DNA of 53,057 bases from an uncultured Bacteroidales bacterium (GCA_949289565.1 CASEOO010000019.1:1-53057); one strand, 5' to 3'. Counted from the first letter of the stretch, positions 19,239-29,569 are shown. Translations and numbers: made by a program. Notes: generated from the sequence alone by a model not told the origin.

Positions 19239-20453
19239 ATGAAATACATCATAATATTAGGCGACGGAATGGCTGATGAACCGATTCCGTCTTTGGGTGG
19301 CAAAACCCCTCTCCAGGCCGCCGTCAAGCCGGAAATCGACTGGTTGGCGGCCCATGGATGCAACGGTCTTCTTGACACCATCCCTCAAGGGTTTGCCCCG
19401 GGAAGCGAAATAGCGAATCTCGCCATCCTCGGATATGATTTGCCGAAAGTGTTCGAAGGCCGCGGATCTCTCGAAGCCGCCAGCATGGGCGTTTCCATCG
19501 GAGAGAACGAAATGGCCATGCGATGCAATCTCATCACCATAGAAAACGGCAGGATCAAGAACCATTCCGGAGGACAAATCAGCTCTGAAGAAGCCGCGCA
19601 GCTAATACAATATCTCCAGCATGAACTTGGCGGCGGAGACGTGAATTTCTTCTCCGGAGTATCATACCGCCATCTTCTCAAGATGAAAGGCGGGAACAAG
19701 CATATAATCACCACCCCGCCCCATGATGTCATCGGAGAAGACTTCAGAAATTATCTGATAAAACCTGACGGGGAAGAAGGAAAGAAAACGGCGGAGATAC
19801 TGAACGACCTGATACTCAAGTCTATGGAACTCCTGCCGGGACATCCGGTGAATATAGCCCGCGCAAAGGCAGGAAAAGACATAGCGAACAGCATCTGGCC
19901 ATGGTCTCCTGGGTACAGGCCGAAGATGGAAACACTTCAAGAGCAGTTTCCGGATATCAGAAGCGGATCGGTGATTTCCGCGGTAGACCTGATAAAAGGC
20001 ATTGGTGTTTATGCCGGTCTCGACCCGGTATATGTAGAGGGCGCTACAGGACTCTACGACACGAACTATGAAGGTAAAGCCGAAGCGGCCATCAAGGCCC
20101 TGAAAGAACAGGACTTCGTGTTCCTCCATCTGGAAGCCAGCGATGAAGCAGGCCATGACGGTGACCCAGATCTGAAAGTCAGGACCATAGAGTATCTGAA
20201 TGACAGAATCACCAGGCCGATACTGAATGCAATCAAAACTTGGGGTGAAGATGTTTCTGTCGCCATACTTCCTGACCATCCGACACCATGCGTCATCCGC
20301 ACACACACGGCGGCGCCTGTGCCGTTCACCATATACAGGACTAACGGGAACAGCGACAGCGTCACCAGATTCGATGAATTTTCCGCACGCGAAGGCAGCT
20401 ATGGACTGATCGCCGGAAGACAATTCATCGAGCTCTTCCTCCACGGGAAATAA
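19239..20453 (+). CDS. PGM-like proposed homoserine kinase (ThrB2 type)
   Basis: The 404-residue member of the alkaline-phosphatase/2,3-bisphosphoglycerate-independent phosphoglycerate mutase (ApgM) superfamily begins MKYIIILGDGMADEPI. The metal-binding pattern DGMAD at the start and HLEASDEAGHDGD plus LPDHPTP near the end are intact. The branch between thrA and thrC in Bacteroidetes is known as proposed homoserine kinase (TIGR02535), and I recall genetic evidence for a Bacteroides homologue. No GHMP-type thrB is present here, so it most likely phosphorylates homoserine. An in-frame ATG at 19218 exists, but 19239 fits family N-termini better. Confidence 0.88.
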   Translation: MKYIIILGDGMADEPIPSLGGKTPLQAAVKPEIDWLAAHGCNGLLDTIPQGFAPGSEIANLAILGYDLPKVFEGRGSLEAASMGVSIGENEMAMRCNLITIENGRIKNHSGGQISSEEAAQLIQYLQHELGGGDVNFFSGVSYRHLLKMKGGNKHIITTPPHDVIGEDFRNYLIKPDGEEGKKTAEILNDLILKSMELLPGHPVNIARAKAGKDIANSIWPWSPGYRPKMETLQEQFPDIRSGSVISAVDLIKGIGVYAGLDPVYVEGATGLYDTNYEGKAEAAIKALKEQDFVFLHLEASDEAGHDGDPDLKVRTIEYLNDRITRPILNAIKTWGEDVSVAILPDHPTPCVIRTHTAAPVPFTIYRTNGNSDSVTRFDEFSAREGSYGLIAGRQFIELFLHGK

Positions 20454-20514
20454 CCGGATACATCACTGCCTGGAAAGAGCATTTTACCTAACTGACATTA
20501 TAAAACGAACTTAT

Positions 20515-21822
20515 ATGAAATACTACAGCACAAACCGCCACGCCCCCCTCGCCACACTGTCTGAAGCAGTGAAAAAAGGCCTGGCCCCGGACAAAGGGCT
20601 TTACATGCCCGAACACATCGGCCGTCTTCCGGAAGAATTTTTCAGGAATATCGCGGACATGGATTTCCATGAGATTGCCACGGCAGTGGCAGAAAAATTT
20701 TTCGGAGAAGACATTCCGACGGCCGACCTGAAAAAAATAGTCAGCGACACCCTCAGCTTCGACACCCCGATAGTGAATGTGCATGGCCGCATATGGTCTC
20801 TGGAGCTCTTTCACGGCCCTACACTGGCTTTCAAAGATGTCGGAGGACGTTTCATGGCGAGAATGCTTTCATATTTCATAGCACAGGAAGGAGGGAAAAA
20901 GAAAGTGACCGTGCTGGTGGCCACATCAGGAGACACAGGCAGCGCCGTAGCAAACGGCTTCCTCGGAGTGGACGGCATAGACGTGATAGTCCTTTACCCG
21001 GAGGGAAAGGTGAGCGAAATACAGGAAAAACAGTTCACCACTCTCGGGCAGAATATCACCGCACTGGAAGTCTCAGGGAATTTCGATGACTGCCAGAGGC
21101 TGGTGAAATCCGCCTTTATGGACCAGGAGCTGAACAGCATGCTGACCCTGACATCCGCCAATTCAATCAACGTCGCCCGTTTCCTCCCCCAGTCCTTCTA
21201 CTATTTCCACGCCTTCGCCCAGCTGAAAAGAGCCGGCAAGGACGAAAATGCCGTTTTCTGCGTGCCTAGCGGCAATTTCGGAAATATCACCGCAGGACTC
21301 ATCGCCTGGCGCATGGGAATGCCTGTCAAACGTTTCATAGCGGCAAACAACCGCAATGACGTCTTTCTGGAATACCTCCGCACAGGCAAATACATGCCAC
21401 GGGCATCAGTCAGGACCATAGCCAATGCCATGGATGTCGGAGATCCGAGCAATTTCGCCCGCATCATGGACCTCTACGGGGATTCAGCGGACGCTGTCAG
21501 GAAAGACATAAGCGGATGCAGATACACAGATGACGAAATAAGGAACACCATAGCCTCCGTCTACGAAAAATACGGCTACCTTCTCGACCCTCACGGGGCC
21601 TGCGGATATCAGGGCCTGGCAGACAATCTCGGAGATGATGAAAACGGCATCTTCCTGGAGACCGCCCATCCGGCCAAATTCAAGGACACGGTAGAAGAGA
21701 TTATACACAAAGACGTGGACATACCTCAGAGACTGCGCGATTTCATGGCCGGAGAAAAGAAATCAATTCACATCTCCAGCGATTTCGCTGATTTCAAGAA
21801 GTATCTGGAAAGCCGTGCATGA
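20515..21822 (+). CDS. thrC: Threonine synthase
   Basis: The 435-residue PLP enzyme converts O-phosphohomoserine to threonine. The N-terminus MKYYSTNR and KGLAPDKGLYMPE are typical of the long (yeast/E. coli-like) class. The PLP lysine lies in GPTLAFKDVGGRFM near residue 107, and VATSGDTGSAVANGF forms the phosphate-binding loop. SGNFGNITAGLIA is also conserved. Its substrate is the product of the upstream PGM-like kinase. It overlaps proC by 8 bases. Confidence 0.97.
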   Translation: MKYYSTNRHAPLATLSEAVKKGLAPDKGLYMPEHIGRLPEEFFRNIADMDFHEIATAVAEKFFGEDIPTADLKKIVSDTLSFDTPIVNVHGRIWSLELFHGPTLAFKDVGGRFMARMLSYFIAQEGGKKKVTVLVATSGDTGSAVANGFLGVDGIDVIVLYPEGKVSEIQEKQFTTLGQNITALEVSGNFDDCQRLVKSAFMDQELNSMLTLTSANSINVARFLPQSFYYFHAFAQLKRAGKDENAVFCVPSGNFGNITAGLIAWRMGMPVKRFIAANNRNDVFLEYLRTGKYMPRASVRTIANAMDVGDPSNFARIMDLYGDSADAVRKDISGCRYTDDEIRNTIASVYEKYGYLLDPHGACGYQGLADNLGDDENGIFLETAHPAKFKDTVEEIIHKDVDIPQRLRDFMAGEKKSIHISSDFADFKKYLESRA

Positions 21823-22621
21823 AATGGGAACAATAAACAAAATTTGCATCATAGGGGCAGGACATATGGGAGAAGCCCTGGCATCAGGCCTCGCATACGC
21901 CTCTTTCCCGCCTGAAAATATCATAGTGACAGCCAGGACACAGGCGTCGCTGGACAGGGTATCAAACAAGTTCAAAGGCATAGCCACCTCGCTGGACAAT
22001 GCCTCCGCGGCCAGGCACGCAGACCTGGTCATCATCGCCGTGAAACCATGGCAGGCAGAGTCAGTCACCAAAGAAATAAGGCCTGTCCTGGACTGCGGCC
22101 GATGCATCGCTGCGTCTGTTGCGGCCGGGGTAAGTTTCCATGAAATGGCAGGATGGATTGAAAAAGACGGGCAAGTTCCGGCCATGCTCAGAATCATCCC
22201 AAACACAGCCATCGCCTTGCAGAAAGGGGTGACATTCATAGCATCCTGCGGAGTGCCTGAAGAAAAATACGAGGAAATCTCCGGGCTTTTCAAAAAGATG
22301 GGCGCTGTCATAAAAGTAGATGAAGAGATGCTTCCCGCAGGCACAGCCCTGGCATCATGCGGCATAGCATACGCACTGAAATACATCGATGCATCCATCA
22401 AAGGCGGAATCAGGCTGGGGTTCACAGAGGAGGAGGCAAAGACCATAATCATGAGCACCATGGAAGGTGCAATAGCCTTGCTCACGGAAAACGGCACCAC
22501 GCCTCAACATGAAATAGACAAGGTCACCACACCTGGCGGATATACTTTCAGAGGGCTGACAGCAATGGAGGAAAACGGGTTTTCCGAAGCCGTGATACAA
22601 GGACTGCTGCACAGCATGTAG
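21815..22621 (+). CDS. proC: Pyrroline-5-carboxylate reductase
   Basis: The 268-residue enzyme reduces 1-pyrroline-5-carboxylate to proline with NAD(P)H. A Rossmann motif IIGAGHMGEALASG lies at about residues 11-24, VIIAVKPWQ follows at the usual position, and the C-terminal dimerisation domain holds TVTTPGG-like KVTTPGGYTFRGL. The start at 21815 overlaps thrC by 8 bases; an ATG three codons later (21824) is equally plausible. It opens the proline part of the operon. Confidence 0.95.
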   Translation: MHEMGTINKICIIGAGHMGEALASGLAYASFPPENIIVTARTQASLDRVSNKFKGIATSLDNASAARHADLVIIAVKPWQAESVTKEIRPVLDCGRCIAASVAAGVSFHEMAGWIEKDGQVPAMLRIIPNTAIALQKGVTFIASCGVPEEKYEEISGLFKKMGAVIKVDEEMLPAGTALASCGIAYALKYIDASIKGGIRLGFTEEEAKTIIMSTMEGAIALLTENGTTPQHEIDKVTTPGGYTFRGLTAMEENGFSEAVIQGLLHSM

Positions 22622-22644
22622 AATTCGTGAACAGACAAGACACG

Positions 22645-23730
22645 ATGAAAACGAGATTCAGAAGAGCAGTAATAAAAGTCGGCAGCAATGTTCTGGCCGG
22701 GAAAGACGGAATGCTGGACGAAGCCGTCATGTCAGGCATTGCAGACCAGATTGCAAGTTTGCGCAAAGCCGGAATGGAAGTGATTCTGGTGTCTTCCGGA
22801 GCTGTGGCATCCGGAAAAAGCATCGTAAAGTGCGGCAGAAAACTGGACCAGGTATCATCCAGGCAGCTCTTCTCCTCTGTGGGACAGGCACGGCTGATAA
22901 ATATTTACTGCAGGCTTTTCGACAGCCACGGCATAGTCTGCGGCCAGGTTCTGACTACTAAAGAAAGCCTGTCCACCCGGGATCACTACCTGAACCAGCA
23001 GAACTGCATGACCGTAATGCTGGAAAACGGCGTCATCCCCGTCATAAATGAAAACGACACCATTTCTGTCACTGAACTGATGTTCACTGACAATGACGAA
23101 CTGTCCGGAATGGTGGCTTCGATGATGGACGCGGACTGCCTGATCATACTGAGCAATGTAGACGGAATTTACGACGGACGTCCTTCAGACCCTGGCACTG
23201 AAGTCATAAAAGAAATACGCAGAGGCGACAATGTCGCAAGCTTCATAGGCACTGAAAAGTCAAGCTTCGGACGTGGAGGCATGCTGACCAAATACAGGAT
23301 AGCTTCAAAGGTGGCTGATGAAGGCATCGAAGTGGTGATAGCAAACGGCAAGAAGCCGGGAATACTGGCAGATATCCTGCTGGAAAACGGCCAGGAAGTA
23401 TGCTGCACGAGATTTCTGCCTGCCGGGAAGCCTATTTCACATATCAAAAAATGGATAGCGCATTCCGACGGCTTCGCCAAAGGGAATATCCATGTCAATG
23501 CCGGAGCCCTGGCGGCTCTGACCGGAGAAAAAGCATCGAGCCTGCTCCCTGTAGGAGTGACGGCAGTAGACGGCGATTTCGAGAAAGGCGACATCGTCAG
23601 GATCATTGCCCCCGACGGGACTGCCGTAGGCATAGGGAAAGTATCGGCCGACAGCATACGGGCACGTGAAAGCATTGGCCTGAAAGGCCGCCGGCCTCTC
23701 ATACATTACGATTATCTTTATATAGATTGA
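22645..23730 (+). CDS. proB: Glutamate 5-kinase
   Basis: The enzyme phosphorylates glutamate, the first and feedback-controlled step of proline synthesis. The amino-acid-kinase domain (to about residue 255) contains [29 protein letters not shown] and [16 protein letters not shown]-terminal PUA domain (about 270-360) follows, as in most bacterial ProB. I prefer ATG 22645 (361 residues) over GTG 22627. It overlaps the longest reading of proA, so translation of the two is probably coupled. Confidence 0.95.
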   Translation: MKTRFRRAVIKVGSNVLAGKDGMLDEAVMSGIADQIASLRKAGMEVILVSSGAVASGKSIVKCGRKLDQVSSRQLFSSVGQARLINIYCRLFDSHGIVCGQVLTTKESLSTRDHYLNQQNCMTVMLENGVIPVINENDTISVTELMFTDNDELSGMVASMMDADCLIILSNVDGIYDGRPSDPGTEVIKEIRRGDNVASFIGTEKSSFGRGGMLTKYRIASKVADEGIEVVIANGKKPGILADILLENGQEVCCTRFLPAGKPISHIKKWIAHSDGFAKGNIHVNAGALAALTGEKASSLLPVGVTAVDGDFEKGDIVRIIAPDGTAVGIGKVSADSIRARESIGLKGRRPLIHYDYLYID

Positions 23731-23735
23731 ATATT

Positions 23736-24992
23736 ATGGAAATTGATATCAAGGAAATGTTCAGAGCCGCAAAAAAAGCCGCCGCCGAACTGGCCTCTGC
23801 AGACGACGGGAAAATAAGCGGCATGCTTCTGACGCTGGCAGACGAGATCGGGAAAAACCATGACGCACTGCTGGAAGCAAACCGGGCGGACCTGGCGAAA
23901 ATGCCGGAAGACAACCCTATGTATGACAGGCTGAAACTGGACAGCAGACGGCTTGAAAGCATAGCCTCGGACATGAGAAATGTAGCAGGGCTTCCGTGTC
24001 CTGCAGGCAGGATTCTGAGCGAGACTGTCAGGCCGAACGGGATGAAAATACAGAAAGTCAGCGTGCCGTTCGGCGTGGTGGGAATCATCTACGAAGCCCG
24101 CCCGAATGTCAGTTTCGATGTATTTTCACTATGCGTAAAATCAGGGAATGCATGTATACTGAAGGGGGGAAGCGATGCTTTCTGCACAAATTCGGCTATA
24201 GTGGAGCTGATACGTTCCGTGTTGCGCGGACATGGCTTCAATGAAAATACCGTGACTCTGATGCCAGCCGGCCATGACTCCACCGCGGCGCTTCTGAACG
24301 CGGCAGGAGATGTGGACCTGGTCATTCCACGGGGAAGCAAAAGACTGATAGATTTCGTGCGCCAGAATGCCAGAGTGCCCGTCATCGAGACAGGGGCCGG
24401 GATATGCCACACGTATTTCGACCAGGACGGAGACCTGGACAAGGGTGCGTCCATAGTGACAAATGCGAAGACTCGCCGCGTAAGCGTATGCAATGCCCTT
24501 GACTGTCTGATAATCCATAAAGACAGGCTGTTCGACCTTCCAGGGCTGTGCAGCGGAGTGAAAGATCATGATGTAGTCATATTTGCAGACGAGGCGGCAT
24601 ATGCCGCCCTGGACGGGAATTATCCTGCGGAACTGCTGCTCCATGCTGACGAAGAAAGCTTCGGAACGGAATTCCTTTCATACAAGATGGCTGTCAGGAC
24701 CGTGGACAGTCTGGACGAGGCCTTGCAGCATATTTCCAGATATTCTTCGAAGCACAGCGAATGTATCGTCACGGAAAATAAGGAAACGGCTGACCGATTC
24801 CTGAGAGAAGTGGATGCAGCTTGCGTTTACGCGAATGTCTCCACGGCTTTCACTGACGGGGCGCAGTTCGGTTTCGGAGCCGAGATAGGGATAAGCACGC
24901 AGAAGCTGCATGCCCGCGGTCCTATGGCCCTGCCTGAGCTGAACACTTACAAATACGTCATCACTGGGGACGGACAGATCAGGGTGAAATAG
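23736..24992 (+). CDS. proA: Gamma-glutamyl phosphate reductase
   Basis: The 418-residue aldehyde-dehydrogenase-superfamily enzyme reduces glutamyl-5-phosphate to the semialdehyde. [19 protein letters not shown] and CILKGGSDA are family signatures. The catalytic cysteine lies in [11 protein letters not shown], and [19 protein letters not shown] closes the protein. ATG 23736 is chosen over TTG 23727. With proB and proC it completes the pathway from glutamate to proline. A GH97 gene starts 17 bases after the stop. Confidence 0.96.
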   Translation: MEIDIKEMFRAAKKAAAELASADDGKISGMLLTLADEIGKNHDALLEANRADLAKMPEDNPMYDRLKLDSRRLESIASDMRNVAGLPCPAGRILSETVRPNGMKIQKVSVPFGVVGIIYEARPNVSFDVFSLCVKSGNACILKGGSDAFCTNSAIVELIRSVLRGHGFNENTVTLMPAGHDSTAALLNAAGDVDLVIPRGSKRLIDFVRQNARVPVIETGAGICHTYFDQDGDLDKGASIVTNAKTRRVSVCNALDCLIIHKDRLFDLPGLCSGVKDHDVVIFADEAAYAALDGNYPAELLLHADEESFGTEFLSYKMAVRTVDSLDEALQHISRYSSKHSECIVTENKETADRFLREVDAACVYANVSTAFTDGAQFGFGAEIGISTQKLHARGPMALPELNTYKYVITGDGQIRVK

Positions 24993-25009
24993 GATTTAAG
25001 TACATTTAT

Positions 25010-26986
25010 ATGAAGAAATTTCTGATTTTGGCAGCCTTGATTCTGCCTGAAATTATGTTTGCAAAAAACACCAGCACACTTGCTTCGCCGGATGGAAGAC
25101 TGACTGCCGCAGTCACGGCTGGCTCATCTGTCAAATACAGCATTGCATTGGACGGGAGGACGGTGATGTGCCCGTCAGAAATATCCATGACCCTGGATGA
25201 CGGGACTGTATGGGGACCTGGCTCAAAAGTTATTAGAATCCGAAAGAAATCCGAGGATGCTGTCCATGACTCTCCTTTCTATCGCTCAGCCCAGGTGCGG
25301 GACAGGTACAACTCGATGACACTTGAATTCAAGGGAGGATGGAATATTGAGTTCAGGGTGTACAATGACGGGGTCGCTTACAGATTCTCAAGCACGGGAG
25401 AAGAGCCTTTCAAGATCATAGACGAACAGGCTGAATTCGTCTTTCCTGACGACTTAAGCGTGACTCTGCCTTATGTCAGCAAAACCGGAAGTTTTGAAGA
25501 ACAGCTTTTCAATTCATTCGAAAACACATATTCCAAAGCCCGCATTTCAGAAATAGACACTGCCCGCCTGGCGTTCCTCCCTATCCTCGCTGACGCAGGA
25601 AACGGAGTAAAGATCTGCCTGACAGAAGTCAATTTGAAGGACTACCCGGGAATGTATCTGAGGAGCACAGGAGACCGGCTCAGAGGATATTTCGCCCGAT
25701 ACCCTGAGTCCCGGGTGCAGGGAGGGCACAACAATCTGCAAATGATAGTCACCGGCCGGAAAGACTATATAGCAGAAGTGAACGGCCCCAGAACATTCCC
25801 GTGGCGTGTGGCCATAGTGGCCCGGTCTGACAGGGAAATCGCCGCATCAGACCTCGGCTACATTCTGGCAGAACCATCCAGGATAAATGATATTTCATGG
25901 ATAAGGCCAGGAAAAGTGGCGTGGGAATGGTGGAATGACATGAATCTCGACGGTGTAGACTTCGTAACTGGAATAAACGACAGGACCTATCAAGCATATA
26001 TCGACTTCGCATCGGAGAACGGCATAGAATACATCATTCTGGATGAAGGATGGGCTGTGCATGGCTTGGCGGACCTGATGCAGGTCGTGCCGGAAATCCA
26101 TCTGCCGGAACTGGTCCGCTACGCACAGGAACGGAATGTGGGCATCATATTGTGGGCTGGGTATGAAGCTTTCAACAAAGATATGGAAAATGTATGCAGG
26201 CACTATTCAGAGATGGGAATTAAAGGCTTCAAAGTCGATTTCATGGACAGAGATGACCAGGAAATGACAGCCTTCAACTACAGAGCCGCTGAAACAGCTG
26301 CCAAATATCATCTGATTCTAGACCTGCACGGCACACACAAGCCTGCAGGACTTAACAGGACATGGCCGAATGTTCTGAATTTTGAAGGCGTGTTCGGGCT
26401 GGAGCAAATGAAGTGGACAGCAGATGTTGACCAGATGGAATATGACGCCACCATCCCGTTCATACGCCAGGTGTCCGGCCCTCTGGACTATACTCAGGGA
26501 GCTATGAGAAATGCCGCCCGAGGAAATTTCTACCCTTGCAATTCCGAGCCGATGAGCCAGGGCACACGCTGCCATCAGCTGGCGTTATACATAATATTCG
26601 ATTCCCCTCTGACCATGCTGTGCGACTCTCCGTCAAACTATATGAGAGAGCCGGAATGCACTGGATTCATAGCTTCGGTGCCTGTTTGCTGGGATGAAAC
26701 CAGAATTCTGTCCGGAGAAGCAGGAGAGTATATCGTCACAGCCAGAAGAAAAGGCGATGTATGGTACGTAGGAGGCATCACTGACTGGAATGCCCGCGAT
26801 CTGGAAGTTGACCTGTCATTCATATCAGAAGGAACTTTCCAGGCAGATATTTTCAGGGACGGCATCAATGCAGACAGGGCAGGAAGGGACTATGTCCTCG
26901 AGCAGAAAAACCTGGATTCGGCAGAACCGTTCAGAGTGCATCTCGCCCCGGGTGGCGGATTTACCATGAAAATCCAGAAAATGTAA
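25010..26986 (+). CDS. GH97 hydrolase, retaining alpha-galactosidase type
   Basis: The 658-residue exported protein (signal peptide MKKFLILAALILPEIMFA) is a second family 97 hydrolase. It belongs to the retaining branch: Asp410 in GFKVDFMDRDD fits the nucleophile and Glu465 in VFGLE the acid-base. Both are offset by five from Asp415 and Glu470 of the B. thetaiotaomicron alpha-galactosidase as I recall its numbering. The SusB-branch glutamates of the [10 protein letters not shown] region are absent; DLHGTHKPAGLNRTWPN replaces them. The gene follows proA by 17 bases, yet its function belongs with the upstream glycan locus. It ends at a bidirectional terminator. Confidence 0.9.
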   Translation: MKKFLILAALILPEIMFAKNTSTLASPDGRLTAAVTAGSSVKYSIALDGRTVMCPSEISMTLDDGTVWGPGSKVIRIRKKSEDAVHDSPFYRSAQVRDRYNSMTLEFKGGWNIEFRVYNDGVAYRFSSTGEEPFKIIDEQAEFVFPDDLSVTLPYVSKTGSFEEQLFNSFENTYSKARISEIDTARLAFLPILADAGNGVKICLTEVNLKDYPGMYLRSTGDRLRGYFARYPESRVQGGHNNLQMIVTGRKDYIAEVNGPRTFPWRVAIVARSDREIAASDLGYILAEPSRINDISWIRPGKVAWEWWNDMNLDGVDFVTGINDRTYQAYIDFASENGIEYIILDEGWAVHGLADLMQVVPEIHLPELVRYAQERNVGIILWAGYEAFNKDMENVCRHYSEMGIKGFKVDFMDRDDQEMTAFNYRAAETAAKYHLILDLHGTHKPAGLNRTWPNVLNFEGVFGLEQMKWTADVDQMEYDATIPFIRQVSGPLDYTQGAMRNAARGNFYPCNSEPMSQGTRCHQLALYIIFDSPLTMLCDSPSNYMREPECTGFIASVPVCWDETRILSGEAGEYIVTARRKGDVWYVGGITDWNARDLEVDLSFISEGTFQADIFRDGINADRAGRDYVLEQKNLDSAEPFRVHLAPGGGFTMKIQKM

Positions 26987-27003
26987 GTCGATCTCAATAT
27001 TCA

Positions 27004-27045
27004 TTAAGAAAGCCGGAAAAGCAGCTGCTTTTCCGGCTTTCTTAA
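27004..27045. terminator. Bidirectional terminator between convergent genes
   Basis: A perfect 42-bp palindrome (27004-27045) has arms containing AAGAAAGCCGGAAAAGCAG. It gives a 20-bp stem with T-rich 3' flanks on both strands. It sits between the convergent GH97 and EF-G-like genes and should terminate both. Confidence 0.88.
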
Positions 27046-27059
27046 ATGCAGGACAAGAC

Positions 27060-29213
27060 CTATTCGTCCTTTTCCTGCTCCATATATGCTTTCAGAAGCT
27101 TCTCCTGCACATCGCCAGGAACTGGCTGGTAGTCTGCAAATTCCATGGTAAAAGTAGCGCTTCCTGAAGTCAGGGAGCTGAGAGTGGTGGAGTACTTGTA
27201 CAGCTCTGCGAGAGGAACACGCGCCTTGATGATGTCGAAACCCTTGTCATTTCCCATGCCTTCGATAATGGCTCTGCGGTTCTGCAAATCGGACATGCAT
27301 GAACCCATATAAGCACTCGGCGTCATCACTTCGACATTGTAGATAGGCTCCATGATCTTCGGGCCGGCATTGCGGAAGGCCTCCTTGAATGCATTCCTGG
27401 CGGCGAGAACGAAGGAAATTTCATTCGAATCTACTGGATGCATCTTCCCGTCATAGACATACACCCTGATGTCCCTGGCCAGAGAGCCTGTCAGAGGCCC
27501 TTCGTTCATCTTGTCCATGATACCTTTCAGGATAGCAGGCATGAAGCGCGCATCGATGGCGCCTCCGACGATACAGTTGTAGAACTCGAGCTTGCCGCCC
27601 CACTCCAGGTCATAGACCTCCTTGCCCTTGATGTTCAGCACTGTTTCCTTGCCGTCTATCTTGAACCTGTTTCCTCCTTCTTCGCCTTCTACATACGGAC
27701 ATATCAGCAGGTGCACTTCACCGAACTGGCCTGCGCCTCCTGACTGCTTCTTATGCCTGTAGCTGGCGGCGGCGACTTTCGTGATGGTCTCCCGATACGA
27801 AATCTTCGGAGCGAAGAGCTCTATTTCTATCTTGTTCTCATTCTGAAGCCTCCACTTCACGATGTTTATATGCTGCTCGCCCTGTCCGCTCAGGATAGTC
27901 TGCTTCAGCTCCTTCGAGTATTCCACCACTATGGTCGGATCCTCAGCTGAAATCTTATTCAGGGCGTCGCTCATCTTCTCTTCATCCTTCTGATCCTTGG
28001 CTTTCACGGCTGTACGGAATTTTGAAGGCGGGAAGTTGATATGTTCGTAAGCTATATCAGTGCCAGGCTGTGACAGAGTGACATTGGTCTTGGCAGCACG
28101 GAGCTTCACCGTACATCCGATGTCGCCTGCAAACATGTCTGTCACCCTCTCTTTCTTCTTTCCGGCCACTGCATATATGGTGGTGATCCTTTCCTTGTCC
28201 CCGGTCTCCGGATTCTCCAGATCCTGGCCCTCGGTAAGCTCTCCGGACATCACCTTGAAATATACCACTTCGCCCAAATGAGGCTCGATGGCTGTCTTAT
28301 ATATGAAGAGTGTAGTAGGCGCATCCTGCTTGCACTCTATCTCTGTTCCAGACTTGGTCATGGCCTTTCTCTCTGCAGGAGAGGATGCCACCTTGATAGT
28401 AAATTCCATGAGGCGTTTCACGCCAATATCCCTCTTCGCAGAAAGGCAGAACACAGGCAGCACGTTTCCGGCCTTGCATCCTATGCCTATGCCCTTGCGG
28501 ATCTCGTCTTCTGTAAGCACGCCGGCTTCGAAAAATTTCTCCATCAACGTGTCGTCATATTCTGCCGCCCTCTCGATGAGCGCAGACCTCAGCTCCTCTG
28601 CCTCGGCACGGTACTGCTCAGGAATCTCGAGATCCTCGCGAGTGCCGTTTTCATCCTTGAAATGATAGTATTTCATCTTCAGGACATCGATGAATCCATA
28701 GAAATCAGGCCCTGGATTCACAGGATACTGGATGATAACAGGTTTTTTCCCGAAAGCTTCCTTCATAGTGTCGAGAGTGTTCTCCCAAGAAGCCTTTTCT
28801 CCATCCAGCTGGTTCACAGCCACAATCATCGGCACCCCGTATTTTTCTGCATATCTGGCGAAAATCTCTGTGCCGACTTCCACTCCCTGCTGTGCATTGA
28901 TGACCAGGACAGCTGTTTCGCAGACTTTGAATGCAGACACGGCGCCGCCGGCAAAATCATCAGCGCCAGGAGCATCTATGATATTGAACTTGGTGTCCAT
29001 GAACTCCGCGTACAATGGAGTGGCATATACTGATCTCTGGTTGATCTGCTCGATTTCGGAATTGTCCGAAACCGTATTCTTCGCTTCCACTGTACCTCTT
29101 CTGTCTATGACTTTACCTTCGTAAAGCATGGCTTCAGATAATGTGGTTTTACCTGATCTTGCACTTCCGATCAGCACCACATTGCGGATGTCTTGAGTTG
29201 AATAAAATTTCAT
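27060..29213 (-). CDS. EF-G-like translational GTPase paralogue
   Basis: This 717-residue protein has the five-domain layout of elongation factor G. The start at 29213 (MKFYSTQDIRNV) replaces a longer in-frame reading to 29303 without homology. The G domain is altered: G1 reads GSARSGKT, G3 DAPGADD, and G4 NQLD in place of NKxD. Domain IV and V stretches (GGAGQFGEVHLLICPY, GNDKGFDIIKARVPLAELYKYSTTL) are well kept. Such EF-G-II-like paralogues are common in Bacteroidetes beside a normal fusA elsewhere. Their role (recycling, stress, or special mRNA) varies. Not the main EF-G, judging by G-motif drift. Confidence 0.85.
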   Translation of the reverse strand: MKFYSTQDIRNVVLIGSARSGKTTLSEAMLYEGKVIDRRGTVEAKNTVSDNSEIEQINQRSVYATPLYAEFMDTKFNIIDAPGADDFAGGAVSAFKVCETAVLVINAQQGVEVGTEIFARYAEKYGVPMIVAVNQLDGEKASWENTLDTMKEAFGKKPVIIQYPVNPGPDFYGFIDVLKMKYYHFKDENGTREDLEIPEQYRAEAEELRSALIERAAEYDDTLMEKFFEAGVLTEDEIRKGIGIGCKAGNVLPVFCLSAKRDIGVKRLMEFTIKVASSPAERKAMTKSGTEIECKQDAPTTLFIYKTAIEPHLGEVVYFKVMSGELTEGQDLENPETGDKERITTIYAVAGKKKERVTDMFAGDIGCTVKLRAAKTNVTLSQPGTDIAYEHINFPPSKFRTAVKAKDQKDEEKMSDALNKISAEDPTIVVEYSKELKQTILSGQGEQHINIVKWRLQNENKIEIELFAPKISYRETITKVAAASYRHKKQSGGAGQFGEVHLLICPYVEGEEGGNRFKIDGKETVLNIKGKEVYDLEWGGKLEFYNCIVGGAIDARFMPAILKGIMDKMNEGPLTGSLARDIRVYVYDGKMHPVDSNEISFVLAARNAFKEAFRNAGPKIMEPIYNVEVMTPSAYMGSCMSDLQNRRAIIEGMGNDKGFDIIKARVPLAELYKYSTTLSSLTSGSATFTMEFADYQPVPGDVQEKLLKAYMEQEKDE

Positions 29214-29285
29214 TTCTATCGTTATTAATTTAGTGTAACTTCTACCCGTACAAGGATTTTCCTGTCTGCAGAGGGGCCATCCTTG

Positions 29286-29293
29286 CAAATTTA
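29286..29293 (-). promoter_or_regulatory. -7 box upstream of the EF-G-like gene
   Basis: The minus strand reads TAAATTTG, matching TAnnTTTG. A TTTG at 29308-29311 is only 14 bases away, shorter than the usual 19-20, so the -33 element is uncertain. The implied leader of about 65 bases supports the start at 29213. Confidence 0.45.
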
Positions 29294-29338
29294 ATAAAAT
29301 CACACGGCAAAAACAATAGGCCTGACTCCATTATGGAA

Positions 29339-29569
29339 TCACTGTGCACCCCCTTCGTCCGGATGCCATGAACGGCGGTATATCTCCAGCACTTCCTCGC
29401 CAGTATACCCTACTTGAGAAAATATGAAGCCGCTGAAAACCTCCGGGTCCACACCCAGGCCTGAACAAATAGAAATGAAACTGCACCCAGGGTCAAGATA
29501 AGGCCTGCCTTCTTCGAGCAGCCGGCCGAAACGCTCGTAAATTTTCCCTAAATCTTTCATAAGCCGCAT
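29339..29569 (-). CDS. Small conserved-looking cytoplasmic protein, unknown
   Basis: The 76-residue protein has no signal peptide or membrane segment. A first helix (MRLMKDLGKIYERFGRLLEEG) is followed by a pattern resembling the N-terminal region found in some Bacteroidetes regulators (LGVDPEVFSGFIFSQVGYTGEEVLEIYRR). No DNA-binding domain is present. It is plausible as a real gene because the start, length and amphipathic helices look natural and the gap would otherwise be empty. Function unknown. Confidence 0.55.
   Translation of the reverse strand: MRLMKDLGKIYERFGRLLEEGRPYLDPGCSFISICSGLGVDPEVFSGFIFSQVGYTGEEVLEIYRRSWHPDEGGAQ

Noticed and set aside
19662..20444. Minus-strand open frame of 260 codons opposite the PGM-like gene
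   Set aside because: It lies entirely inside a well-supported conserved gene and shows no recognisable feature.
28278..29033. Plus-strand open frame of 251 codons opposite the EF-G-like gene
   Set aside because: It is antisense to conserved G-domain sequence, and its composition is unlike the neighbouring proteins.
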